NCBI GenBank assembly: GCA_013396915.1 | Contig: VWZL01000830.1 | Span: forward strand, 1-64,000 | Direction: 5' to 3' | DNA from: Stercorarius parasiticus | Taxonomy: Eukaryota > Chordata > Aves > Charadriiformes > Stercorariidae | DNA: 64,000 nucleotides | Shown: in pieces, positions 27,211 to 39,139 of the stretch | How the letters are laid out: each line of letters opens with the position of its first letter | Position numbering within the stretch: position 1 is the stretch's first letter | Notes under the pieces: model-generated | Told to the model about the DNA's origin: nothing | Database searches by the model: none | Seen by the model: the letters and a program-made list of their open reading frames with translations, nothing else | Position numbers and translations under genes: made by a program

Positions 27211-28985
27211 CTGACAGAGACAAGAAAAAGCAATTCTTTGTGAGAAAGGGGAATACATGAAAAACAACACTATTTTGAAGGAGTACTGAAAAAATACTCA
27301 TTTTGGAATCTACATTGTAAATATCTTTAGATGCTTTGACAACTCGGCATCCCTCTTTACCTTTCAGTCAGAGCACAGTTTCTCAAGTCAAATCTCACAA
27401 GATCAGTGTTAGCAGTGGTTTAAGGGAGAACATAGTTTATACAAGCAGGGAGAATAAGATGAAGTTAAAGTCTAATGTCTGCTGATCTGAACCTGGACTT
27501 TTTCCTTAGAGATGTCTGCCCACAGTGTTTTGAGGTAAATGGGCAAACTGCACAGGTCGCTTTAAAAAAAGCTGTGCTGTTTCTTTAAAAATCTGTTATC
27601 TGCTGCATAAAGATTGTCTAAGACTGTTATTATGAGGCTCCACACTTATTGTATCTATCCTGAACAAGATTGACTCAGTTCACATCTGTAACTTTTCCTC
27701 TCCAAAAGCCAAACTGGCAGTCTCAGGCAAGCATCCAAAATCTACTTCTTGTTTTTCTTCTTACAGACTATTTTCAGGGAGAGGCAGAGAGATGTGACCA
27801 GTCCAGTGATTCTCCCCACAAGGCTCTCGGGCTGCCACAGCACCCCAATGTGTTGCCTCATTTCTCTCAACATGATGTGATGTAGCAAATATGCAAGACT
27901 AATTCTGTAATTGAAATGTAGCGGGGATATTTAGGAAGGCACAAAGAAAATTGTCAGAGGCTCACTGGACATCTTTCCTTGATTTTCATTACAGAGACAA
28001 GCTTAATAGGAATCAGGCTCTTAACTGTCCGCCAAGGTAACAAGTCTGGGGAAGACGCAGAAAGGAAGAAAAAAAGTTTCTTCTACTATTGCTCTATTTT
28101 TGTTCAGCTGTGTTAAGAACAGTTTTCATATATATGAGCAGAACTGGTTCAAAATAGAGACAAGCTGCTGATTTTGTGAGCCAGATGTTGCCATTTCTGC
28201 ATTTTCATCTCTCGGAGGAAAGGCAGAGACCTTGGTGGTACCCACCTGCAGCCACTCATCTGGCACAGCCCCAGGAGCGCACCAGCCTCTGCTCCACAGT
28301 CCAGCAACCAGGAGTTTTACAGCAACCACATTAACTTCTGTCATTGTGAAATTCGTTACAGAGTAGTATCATTTTAAAGTTTTAAAGAAGTTGGGGGGAG
28401 GGGTTTCAGGTGCATTATGCTGTTAATGGCAAAAACTTCACAAATGGAGTGGCTGAAGCAAAAAGGAAACCAGCTCTGAAGTAGAAAGCTCTCTAATGGG
28501 GTTAGACTAAATAAAATTGTACCGGACTGTTGTATTATTGTCTGGGTTTAAAAGACTCTCAGCCAATTTAGTTTAGAAAAGACATCAAAGGCGGGGAGAC
28601 AATTACTATACTTCAAATACCGTCAGCAATTGAAAAAGTAACAGGACCAAAGGTACATATGATGAAATGGTTCAGCACTTCTGTGACTTTATTGACTATG
28701 TTTTAAAGCCAAAGGGGAGTACTAGATAATATAATCTGACCAACTATATAACACAGACCACATGGCTTCAAACAAAACACCTCTGCCTGGATCCCAACAG
28801 CATGTGAACAGCTAATCACGGTCTTCCAGAAAGGATCTGGTCTGCATTTGAAAACCAGAGAGAGAAGAGGTTGGACTGTATTTGGATTTGATTTTCCTGG
28901 TTAACAGTGCAAGTATCACCAGCCTACAACGCATTCTTGCTCACGGTCATCAGGGCAAAATAAACAACACAAACAAATACATAAT

Positions 28986-29416
28986 TGAGGAGGAAGATGA
29001 TGAGAGGGCTGGAGCATCTCTCCTATGAAAACAGGCTGAGAGACTTGGCGCTGTTCAGCCTGGAGAAGAGAAGGCTCCAGGGAGACCTTACAGCGGCCTT
29101 CCAGTACCTGAAGGGGGCCTACAGGAAAGATGAGGAGGGACTCTTTACCAGGGAGTGGAATGACAGGACAAGGGGTAATGGTTTTAAATTGAAAGAGGGG
29201 AGATTTAGATTAGATATTAGGACAAAATTCTTTACTGTGAGGGTGGTGAGGCACTGGAACAGGTTGCCCAGAGTAGTTGTGGATGCCCCATCCCTGGAAG
29301 TGCTCAAGGCCAGGCTGGATGGGGCTTTGAGGGAGGTGTCCCTGCCCATGGCAGGGGGTTGGAACTAGATGATCTTTAAGGTCCCTTCCAACCCAAACAA
29401 TTCTATGAGTCTATGA
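28986..29416 (+). mobile_element. CR1 LINE, 5'-truncated 3' end with intact terminal frame
   Basis: About 430 bp and the best preserved complete 3' end in the window. An open frame of 127 codons ends at 29368. It contains [71 protein letters not shown] and the canonical ending PMAGGWN. A 48-bp 3' UTR follows, with terminal repeats ATTCTATGAGTCTATGA. The frame is a leftover of CR1 reverse transcriptase, not a host gene. Orientation is antisense to GPR158. Confidence 0.96.
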
Positions 29417-31833
29417 ATTATACCTCCATCCCCCCACGCTCCTCAGTGGCCCATCTATCACACAGCAGACGGGATTTGATGTAGACTGGAGAGGAGGAAG
29501 GTGCAGGTCCAAGGGAGGCTGCAGCAGTCTGCTGCTCCCCACATGCCTGAACACTCGCACATTTGGACAATACACAAGTTTCTGCCGGTTCAAAACTCAC
29601 TTCAGCCCAATGCATTCCAGCGTATTTACCAGAGGTGCTACATAAGCTGGTATGAACACAAAAATAATAGGAAGAGAATAAAAGAAGAGATCAGAAATGC
29701 TGTTAGAAAGAAAAGCTGAAACTCCAAAGCACTTCACTGGTTTGTCAATCTAGAGAGAAGAAAAGCAAAACCAAATTTAAGGCAGAGTTGCACACAAATA
29801 GCTTCATTTACATCTGCATACCTCCCAAAACCAGGACTACAATTTAAAGCTAAGGCTGGGCTAAGCTAGAGACTCCCATTTAAAATAAGACTGCAGACTC
29901 AAGAGCACAAATTTATATAGTTGTATGGGGTTGTTTTTTTCCAAAAAGGCAAAGTGTAGAACGTAAAAGGGAAAGAGTCTGATTGTCCCAATTATGACAT
30001 TGTATCAAAAGGCAAAAATAATTATTGGTAACATCCAGGACGGCCAAACAGCCCCAGGGTCCCATTGTACCAGGCACTAGACAGAGTCAGATTTCACCTC
30101 CACTCAAATAAATTGCCAATGAAAGAAAACATTAAAAACACTTCACTACAGTGGTGGCTATCAATACAAAGCTGCTTCTTGAAAGATAAAACATGACCAC
30201 TGTTATGTCTGCAGTCATTCCAGAAATGAAGGGAAATGCCACTAGTGAGGTAGGTGGTTATTTTATTTCAGAAAATAAAAGGGTTCTCCTTTCCAAAGGA
30301 AGAAGGAGAAACGAAAAACTTTTTTTAACCTGCACAGAGGTGCTCCAGAAGTCAGAATGAATGCCTGCCAGAAACCGGTCTGACCTCAATGATTTGGACC
30401 ACGTCCACAGAGCTATACTTACTAAGACTATGTTGCCAGTACTGATGGTTAAATTGAACAAGAAGATCAACAGTACCTGATAAAGGGAGAATGATCCAGT
30501 GAATGGTGAGCTGATTAGCCTTTGTTGCAAGAGGGAAGAAAATAGCCCATTTGCTTTCATTCTCCCTCCAAGATCTAAAATGCCAGGATACTGGAAAAAG
30601 CTGGTGATAGAACAAAGCACTACAGGGTCTCTGAGGGCCAGTGCAACAGGTCAGCAGCTCCACTCACCTTCGCGGAGATCACATGTTACTGCCTCTGTTC
30701 TTCAGGATTGAACAAGGATTAAAACCGTAATAACGGGAACTGTCTGCATGCTCCAGACTGAAACACCTAATGTAAAGCTATTGCTATGAAATAATACAGC
30801 TACAGAATGTCTGAATGAGTAACTATAAACATACCCACGCTTGCAACCCAAAATTATTTGGGCCTTAATCAAGGCAAGGAATAATAGGGAAAAAAAACTA
30901 ACAAGGACTGTTCTTTGTAACAGTGTTTATATCTTTGGAGAAAACAAATGGAGTGGAATAAGAGCACAGACAAAGTCAAATGTTTTGATGTTTGCAATGG
31001 ATAAGTGAGACGCTATTTCACTGTAAATAAGAGCTAATGTTAACAAAGTTAACAGCGTTATTCCTGTCATGTAACTCTTACTAAGAAGGTAAATATTCAG
31101 CTGTTGTATAGAATTTATCACTTTCACTGCTGCTGCTTCTTACATCACTCTTTTCTCCATAGGACAGTTAAGCTTGTATCTCTAGCTTAAGGGGAGCCTT
31201 CTGCAGCCACAGGATCCCACTAACGTACGTGGTGCTTCACAGACACCAACTTGCCTTTCTTTCATACATCAGCAAGACATGGCAGTCATTTCTTCTGTAA
31301 CATACATATACACTTAAACATAGAATTAACTCAATTGACGCATCTCTTCATTATGCCAGGTGTTCCAACATTTTCACCACTTAGCAGTGTAATAACAAAG
31401 ATATACAAATAGGGAAAATACTTTTAAGTTTGGTGCAGTACAATACAATGATAAAGATGCAATATGTTGACTCCTTATAATCATGTAATCACTGAAGAAA
31501 ATATTTGTAGGTTACACTTGTAACAACTGTTACAAAGTATCATTTTTGTTAAGCAATGTTAGAAAGCAGCTAAAATAATCCACTGACGCATAATGAAAAG
31601 CAACTCTCAATCACCTATGGAAATGAAACATAACTGAAATACACATTAAACCTGTAAAAATAATTCTTCTTTAAGTGGCTTACTGAGTAATACTTCCTAA
31701 AAATTGCTTTTTATAATTCCACAGACTATCTGGCAATGAAGTGGTCCCTTAGAAAGCAATCATTATTATGGAGTCCTATCCTGCAAGAAAACGCAAAACT
31801 TCAAAATTAACTTCATTCCATTACCAAGGAGAG

Positions 31834-31853
31834 AAAACAAAACAAAACAAAAC
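31834..31853. repeat. Microsatellite (AAAAC)n
   Basis: About four tandem copies of AAAAC/CAAAA in intron 2. Confidence 0.9.
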
Positions 31854-33317
31854 AGTCTGGAGTTTTTCACAAAAGTATTCCAGAAGATTCATATCAGGAT
31901 GATTGGAACATTTTATTTGGACTAGTATTTCAAACAAGCATCCTATTAGTTATCCATATAAAAATTCTGTATAATTGAACTACCAAGAAATGCCTCCTTC
32001 AGTTAGTGTGATGCAGTATTCACTTCGAAGGGCTCTGGAACAATATGAATTCAGGAGTTTAAGCTCTACAAGGCAAATGTTTGCTGTCATGTGCTTAAAA
32101 CCAATTGGTGCCATGTCTTGTACATATTGGAATATAAGGATGTTTTATCATGTCTTGTAAAAGTTTACAAGTTCTGGAGTGCTGCTTTATTTGACTTCTT
32201 TTCTTGGAAGAGAGGCAAGCTGTTTTGGCTGAGCTAAAAAACACAATGTCTATCCAACTGTGTAAGATAAATATGATTAGCGATGGAACTGGACAAAATG
32301 GTATCAAAAGTTTCTAAACGTTTCAAGAGAGTAATAGGACATGGTTTTAGTGGGGTTTGACTGGTAGATAGGTTTCTAGAATTGCTCAAAATGTTATCAC
32401 CAAGCCGTTTTCCATTACCATACAAGAGGACTCTCTCAAAATGTCTTTTTCTCATTTTTTCCCCATAAGAAAGGATAAAAACTAATGCACATTTTTAGTC
32501 AAGTTTTGTCAGTCTTTCAAATTATACAATTTCCTAAAGCAGCTCTCTGAAATACGTATTTTCATATTTCCAAATTAATACTTTTAAAAAATGTTAATTC
32601 CAGAAAATGCACTGCTGGTGTCGGTTGCACTCCATTTCAAGATGAAAACAAGTATCAAAACGTCATAACTTCAGACAAGCCAATAACAACTTACTGAATG
32701 GACCTAGCAATTCTCCTCTATCTCTAGGACAGTATCCTATGCATTGTGGACTAGTTTACTCTGTTTAGAAAACTCACATTTTATAATGCAGCATGTTATC
32801 CAAATAAATCCCACTACCATATCTCCATTACAGGTCTTCCCCCCTTTCAAAGCTTTAACCATTAGATATTTAGATAATATATATGAAAGGATAAAAATAT
32901 TTCAACCCTAGCCCAAGCAGCAAGCCAGTATCATCATTCAAAATCTTAGTGTTATTTCTACTAAATCAACTTTTGACTTTCTGAAAGTAAATAAATAGAT
33001 ATGTTTGCAGCTACTAACTAAAAAATAAGAATCTGAATATACTTACTCCATTTCTTCTATCGTAGTAGGAGAAAGAAGTGCTGAACTTGTTAAAGTATCA
33101 GAAATAAATGATTTCTCAAAAAACTCACATGAACATCTTCACACGCTCACAAGAAGTTTAAAAGAAACAATTGGCGAGCAAAAGCAGTTCGCAATGGAAG
33201 AGAGTCTTGACAGAGCGTGAATAAAACAGAGTGGAAATGCAAAGCTAAAAAGGGATACCGTGTTCTCCAGATTCAGACAGGAAAAACAAATTGTGTGAAA
33301 GATGAAAGAAGAGCTGA

Positions 33318-34033
33318 CCACAGAATCACACAGCAGCTGAGGCCGGAAGGCACCGCTGGAGATCATCCAGTCCCAACCCCTGCGGAGGGCAGGATCTGCT
33401 AGAACAGGTTGCCCAGGGCCACATACATTCAGATTCTGAGTATCTCCAACAATGGAGATTCCGTATCTCTGGGCAACCTGTTCTAGTGTCCAACTACCCT
33501 CACAGTGTTTAAAAAAAAAAAAAACAACAACAAAAGTGTTCTTTTTCTCTTTCAGTTTGTGCCCATTGCCTCTTGTCCTGTCACTGACTACCCTGAGCAG
33601 AGTTTGGCTCTGTCTCCGCCACACCTTTCCATCGGGTATTTACACACACAGATAAATCCCCTGAACCTTCTCCTCTCCAGGCTGAACAGTCCCAGCTCGC
33701 TCAGCCTCTTCTTGGTCAACAGGTGCTCCAAACCATTAATCATTCTAGAGGCCCTTCACTGGACTCACTCCAGTACATCCATGTCTCTTGAGCTGGAGAA
33801 CCCAAAACTGGACACGGTCCTCCAGATGCTGCCTCACCAGGCTGGGTAAAGAGGAAAGATCATCTGGCAGTACTCTGCCTAACGCAGCCCAGGAGGCTGT
33901 TGGCCGCCTTTGCCACAAGGGCACATTGCTGGCTCATGGTCAACTTGATGTCCACCAGGACACCCTGAGCCTTGTCTGCAAAGCTGCTTTCCAGCCGTTC
34001 AGCCCCACAGACTGTACTGGTACATGGGGTTAA
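33318..34033 (-). mobile_element. CR1 LINE, 3' part, on the GPR158 strand
   Basis: Read on the plus strand it begins with CACAGAATCACACAGCAGC (the reversed 3' end), then GGAGATCATCCAGTCCCAAC, GGTTGCCCAGG, TCTGGGCAACCTGTTCTAGT, TCTCCAGGCTGAACAGTCCC, CACTCCAGTACATCCATGTC and ACATTGCTGGCTCATGGTCA. About 715 bp are recognisable. An A-rich expansion at about 33509-33535 interrupts the coding region. Several frameshifts destroy ORF2. It lies in the same orientation as GPR158 transcription. Confidence 0.93.
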
Positions 34034-34136
34034 GTGAAAGACAAGGACCAGTATCTCCCCAGCATCTGCAACACCTCATCGCACAACAGTTCTAGCGGAA
34101 CACCTGTGCGCAAACAACCAAGTCATTCACAGTTCC

Positions 34137-34260
34137 TTGTATATATATATATAGGCACGCATGCATGTGCATTTATATGTTATTCATACATATGCACACA
34201 CCACACATACACAGATTAGCTATAAATAAATGTATATATAAAAAATACACACAAAAATAT
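34137..34260. repeat. Low-complexity TA / CA / purine-pyrimidine alternating tract
   Basis: Starts with a (TA)n run at 34140-34153, then GCACGCATGCATGTGCAT, further TATG/CACA-rich sequence and a second TATATA run near 34231. It lies about 100 bp beyond the 5' end of the 33.3 kb CR1. Confidence 0.85.
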
Positions 34261-36139
34261 TTGAGGTTTGCAAATAATTCAATTTAATAATTCAACCTAG
34301 TTTGCTTTATTTTCAAATGCAAGAATAAGACCGTAACTGTTTTAGATGAAAGTTACAGAACTCACTTTGCCTAAATAAGAATGCACAGTTATACCACTCC
34401 GTGAATATTTTTTTCCCTAGGCAACCATATTTGAAAGATGAAAAAATTAACAGAATGATTAGATGGAATTGGTGGTATAAAAGAAGTAACTACTGTATTC
34501 TGACAGAAAGAGTGGAGCTCAGTAAGCAAATCTTACTATCTATTTTATGCAAGTAAATGGAAACTGATCGTCCCACGAATGAAAGTTGTGGTAAATCTAG
34601 GGACTAAATTTAACTGCAGAGGCATTCTGATCCTGCTGCAAGAAGAAAACAGAATAGTATTGCAAATATAAAATTGTCTTGTGTCTACAGTAATATCTAC
34701 TTTTCCTGACCGTATCTTTCAAGTAAAGGAAGAATCAAAGACAGTAAACATCTTATTTACCTTAAGAAGCTTACATGCATAAGGTGTTGGGAAAAAGTGT
34801 TTTTTCTTTCACTACTTAATCAGAAGAAAGAAAAGTCTTTAAAGGAGATGAATGATAAAGAAAAGCAGTAATATGATTAAGCTCTGTGATGGCTTATAAA
34901 CTAGCCAAAACATAAAAAAGAAAAGAAGAAATACTAAAAAAAGATAAAGACTAAAAATCAAATGTTCTGCATTCCCATGTTAGTACCGGTGTTTAATATA
35001 TTCATGATCGAAAACAGAACAGGGCACCAAAGAATATATTAAGTAGGTTACTAAAGACTGAGAAATTTCTAGGAGACGAGCCGCTGCGCAGTGAATGGAT
35101 GACCTGACAGCCATCAGTTTACAGTACTGGCAAATGCAAACTAGAAGAACAAATCATATAGAATTACTGGGATCTAAACAAAAGCATAGGTAAACCAAAA
35201 GCATTCCTTTTTCATTTGCAAAAAAACCATTCATCTCCTACTAGAAGTCACCAATAAAAACGATGGTATTTGAATGTCTAGTGCTATAAAATTGTGCATC
35301 AAAAATAAAACTAAATGAGTTTGTTTCCATTAAGGCTATTACTATGGCTCAGTACATTGCTTTGAATATGAAGATTCAGCAGCTATTCTCTCTAGTTTTT
35401 CATCTAGGGATCTTTAATATGTTTTCAATCTAATTTTAATTTGCTATAGAAAACAAGGAATGAACTTTCTTCTCAAGGCTAAATTAAACTTGTCTCTTGT
35501 GGAGGTATCATGAAGTATAAAAAAGGCAGGAGAAACAGTTGCTACATTTAATGAAAGTTTTTTTAAAATAAGGCAGACAACAAGTTCTTTCCATCATTGG
35601 TTTACTGTTTCTCAAGTCCATGTTTTTTCAACAAAAACAATCGACTGTAGAATACTTGCATGAGCAGAATTTTCATATTTTAACAACCAAGAAAACCTCT
35701 GCAGTATATTGCCTGAGTAAGCAAATAGCTAAGTATGCATGTCAGGAATGGAGTCTGCACAGTTCATAGGAAGCTGGTGTCCTTTGGAATGACAGCAAGT
35801 GCAGCAAGTGTGTTTAGCTAAGGGGAGGTTGGGTTGCTTCACTTTTGACCAGAATGCTACCACAAATAAAGATCACCAAGATAACTACAAAGCTGGGCAG
35901 ACACAGGTTTCAAAAATATATCAAGATGCTTAACTTTTCCTGGAAGTATCTGAAGCGTGGGGTGGATGCATGCTGTACCGCACCCCAAAATCCCCATATG
36001 AAGATGATCCAGCCTGGGCCCTGGCTAGAGCAAATTGGGGCTCCTTTTCAGCTCACGTGCTTGGTGTGTCTTTCTGCAGAAACCAAACTGCAGAGAGGGT
36101 AATTTGCATGCCTGGAGACCACACCTCACTCTGAGTCAG

Positions 36140-36250
36140 GGTGTCTATCAGTTTAGGGATAATCATTTTGCTTCTGCGTGGCAGCTGTAAGATGGGGGTA
36201 ATAGTCTCTATATTATCTCACAAGATATGGGAGTACTTGCTTGTCTTCTA
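36140..36250 (+). repeat. Possible MIR-like SINE tail
   Basis: TAGGGATAATCATTTTGCTT, then GCAGCTGTAAGATGGGGGTA, then ATAGTCTCTATATTATCTCA resemble the 'cagtttcctcatctgtaaaatggggataataatagtacctacctca' part of MIR. Similarity is partial and the head is not recognisable. Confidence 0.35.
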
Positions 36251-38861
36251 AGATAAGCATATCAAATCTCACATAGGATGGACCAGATGCTTTGATACCA
36301 AAATGCTGTATATTTATCTAACTGCATATATCTAATAGTGCTTAATACTACTAGAGACATTCTTCACATATTGTACAGTCCTCTGAATGCAGTGACAACA
36401 AACGGGGGCCCTGAACGAAGCTGTGCTCTGTTTATGCCTAGGTCTCATACGGCTACTGCCTCTTCACATCTGGGAAAGGTAACTCAGAGCCAGCCTCCCA
36501 GAGGAGAATGGTCCAGCCTGGCTACACTCCCCGGGCTCCTTGCTGCAAGGTTTTCTGCAGCTCCCAACAGACCTTGATCTTCTGTCTCTTGCTCCAGCCA
36601 CAGACAGTTTCTCAGTCTCTCTCCAGGGAAGAGCTCTTCCCTGCGCCTGTCCCGCTCTCTGCGACTTCCCCTTTGCTCCCACCAGGTATATTTTGTCCAT
36701 GTTCCCCCAGCTAACTGAACTTCTGGGCCTCACCTCTTCCCTTTCCAAACATGATGGGGAGAACCATCAGTTCAGCTAACTGGCATTGCCTAATAGGATG
36801 CTCTGTCCACCAGAGAAGAATCCAAAAGCTGCAGGAATAGATCTGAAAGAACTGGTAATTGATGCAATGCTATAATCACCTGTCAACTGCAAGAGAAACC
36901 AAATACCTCCCTGCTATTTTTATTTTTGTCAGACAGCATCATTGAACCAATCATCTACTTCTTTTCACTTTTTAACTCTGGGGGAAGGAAAACAGCAGCA
37001 AATAGAACTGACCCAGATGAATTTAAATGCTCAAGTTAACACCGTTAACTAGGATGAAAGGAATTGTTGCAAGGGTTTTCTTCTTTAGAAGAAAACACTG
37101 ATAACCAAAATTAGCTCCCGCAAAACCCGGAGTCATTTAATTTTTCTTCTAAAACAGCAAAGATGCTGTAGCTAAGCAACCTGGCTTTTCCTTAAACTCA
37201 AAGTTGGTTTTCATAGCACCTTGTTTATCTCTGAAAGCTCTGACAAACCTCCACCTCATTTTATGTAATCGCGTCTGGGGCAGTGCCAGATTAGATCTGC
37301 TATACTGTCGTAAAGGGACTTTTCCCATGAATGCAGATGATGCAAAGTTATTTTTAAAATAGCATCTGAAATGTTCTTTGTGTCTACTGCACGCTCTTCA
37401 AATACCCCGACTTGTGTGAGCAGCCATCAGGCTGAGAAAACAGATATGCCTGTCTGCTTTTGGATCCAAGAAGTGCTGGCTATGTTTTCTTCATCTGTGT
37501 ACTGAAACCAGCCGCTCCCCTTTCTGTCTCAGAGACCCCCTTTAGCCCAGGATTTGATACAGCACTTAGTATTTGTATTCTACCACTAAAGATCTTGTTT
37601 TCTTCTAAGAGGAAATACATCCCGACATACACTCTCTACCCTGCTTTGGGTACTTCTCTTGCCCTATCTTGGATGCAATCTGTATCTCCAAGGACAACAA
37701 TTATTTCCATATTAGAAGATAACTAGATTCCATAAACCCTGTTCACTCAGATTCAGTCACCAACAAACAGCTTTCTTTTCAATTTTTTCTCATTCTGACT
37801 GCATTTTTCCTAATGGACAGGACAGAAAATACATGCAAGTAATAAGCAAAACCGATGATACTGGATGTGACCCACTGGGTTATGGCTTTGGGTGCTATTC
37901 CCTTGCCCTGCTTCCCCTCCCACAGAGAATGTGCATTAATAGCCTTTTCCCATTTGACAAGGGCACTGGAAAGCATCTGTTTGAAAAACCCGGAAAGCAC
38001 TGGGTTTTTTCCTCTCTCCCAACTCAGTCCGCATTAAAAATAAAATTGTAATCAGCCCCCGCCTCACCCTTTTTTGATTGGTTGTCTGTAACACTACATA
38101 CAGTATAATAAAATATGACGGTCCCAAATGTTTTGCTGAACAATAGAAAAAAGATTTTGGCTGTACTGCTCATTTGTTTTCCTTTCTCAATTGGTTTTGT
38201 GTTTGTGCAGAATAAATACACACACAGTAGGCCTGTGCATCTTTCTACAAACAGAGATAGACACACACTGTATACAGACAGCAATGCAGCTTTTTTGTTT
38301 ACTCTGCCTCTCTCATTCCCTCTAGATATTTTTGCATGCTGTCATTTGTGGAATACTGTTGAAACCCAAAGGGATGTCAGCTGAGCCTGCCTCGCACTGC
38401 AAGCTGTTGGCAGACTCATTAAGGATGGGGGAACAGCATGGAGTCCGCTGCCGTTTTTCACAGACTGATGCTGCTGGTTGGAAGCGTTCGGCCGAGCTCA
38501 ATGAGCTACACCAGCGCGTTTCTTCAGATGCTCCTCAGCCTTCATTTTATGGTTGGTGTCTCAACAAGGACTCTATAAAGTTGTTACTAAAAGTGCCAGC
38601 AGCTGCTGCCAGCATGTATGGGGAAGGAATCTAATATATTAAAAGAAAAATCTTCAAAGGTTTCAAACATTCAAAAATGCATGTTTTCTTAACGCCCATA
38701 ACCAGCCTTGCCTGTACAATGAAATTACTTTGGATTTGTTATTGGCTAACTGGTTTTTTTTTTTAATGTTTGTTAATTTCAGAATTACCTGCATCATTTT
38801 GTTCTCTACCTAATTCATTTTAATTATTATTGAAATTATTAATAATTATTAAGAGAAGGCT

Positions 38862-39139
38862 CTGGGAGACCAGCCTTCCAGTACCTAAAGGGGGCCTACA
38901 GGAAGGATGGGGAGGGACTCTTTATCAGGGAGTGTAATGATAAGACATGGGGTAATGGCCTCAAACTGAAAGAGGGCAGATTTAGATAGGAAGAAATTCT
39001 TTACTGTGAGAGTGGTGAGGCACTGGCACAGGTTGCCCAGAGTTGTTGATGCCCCATCCCTGNTGCCTATGGCAGGGGGGTGGAACTAGGTGATCTTTAA
39101 GGTCCCTTCCAACCCAAACCATTCTGTGATTCTATGATT
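38862..39139 (+). mobile_element. CR1 LINE, 5'-truncated 3' end with internal deletions
   Basis: Begins at GAGAAGGCTCTGGGAGACC and ends with ATTCTGTGATTCTATGA. Compared with the 29.0 kb copy it lacks about 10 bp after GACC, about 11 bp after GATTTAGAT and about 50 bp at the N (39063), where CATCCCTG passes straight into TGCCTATGGCAGG. No frame survives. The left flank is an AT-rich tract of TAAT/ATTA repeats (about 38818-38850), a typical landing site. The single N may mark an assembly problem at the last deletion. Confidence 0.93.

Noticed and set aside
33139..33624. 161-codon minus-strand open frame
   Set aside because: Half of it is a frame-shifted reading of the 33.3 kb CR1 and the rest unique intron; no recognisable domain.
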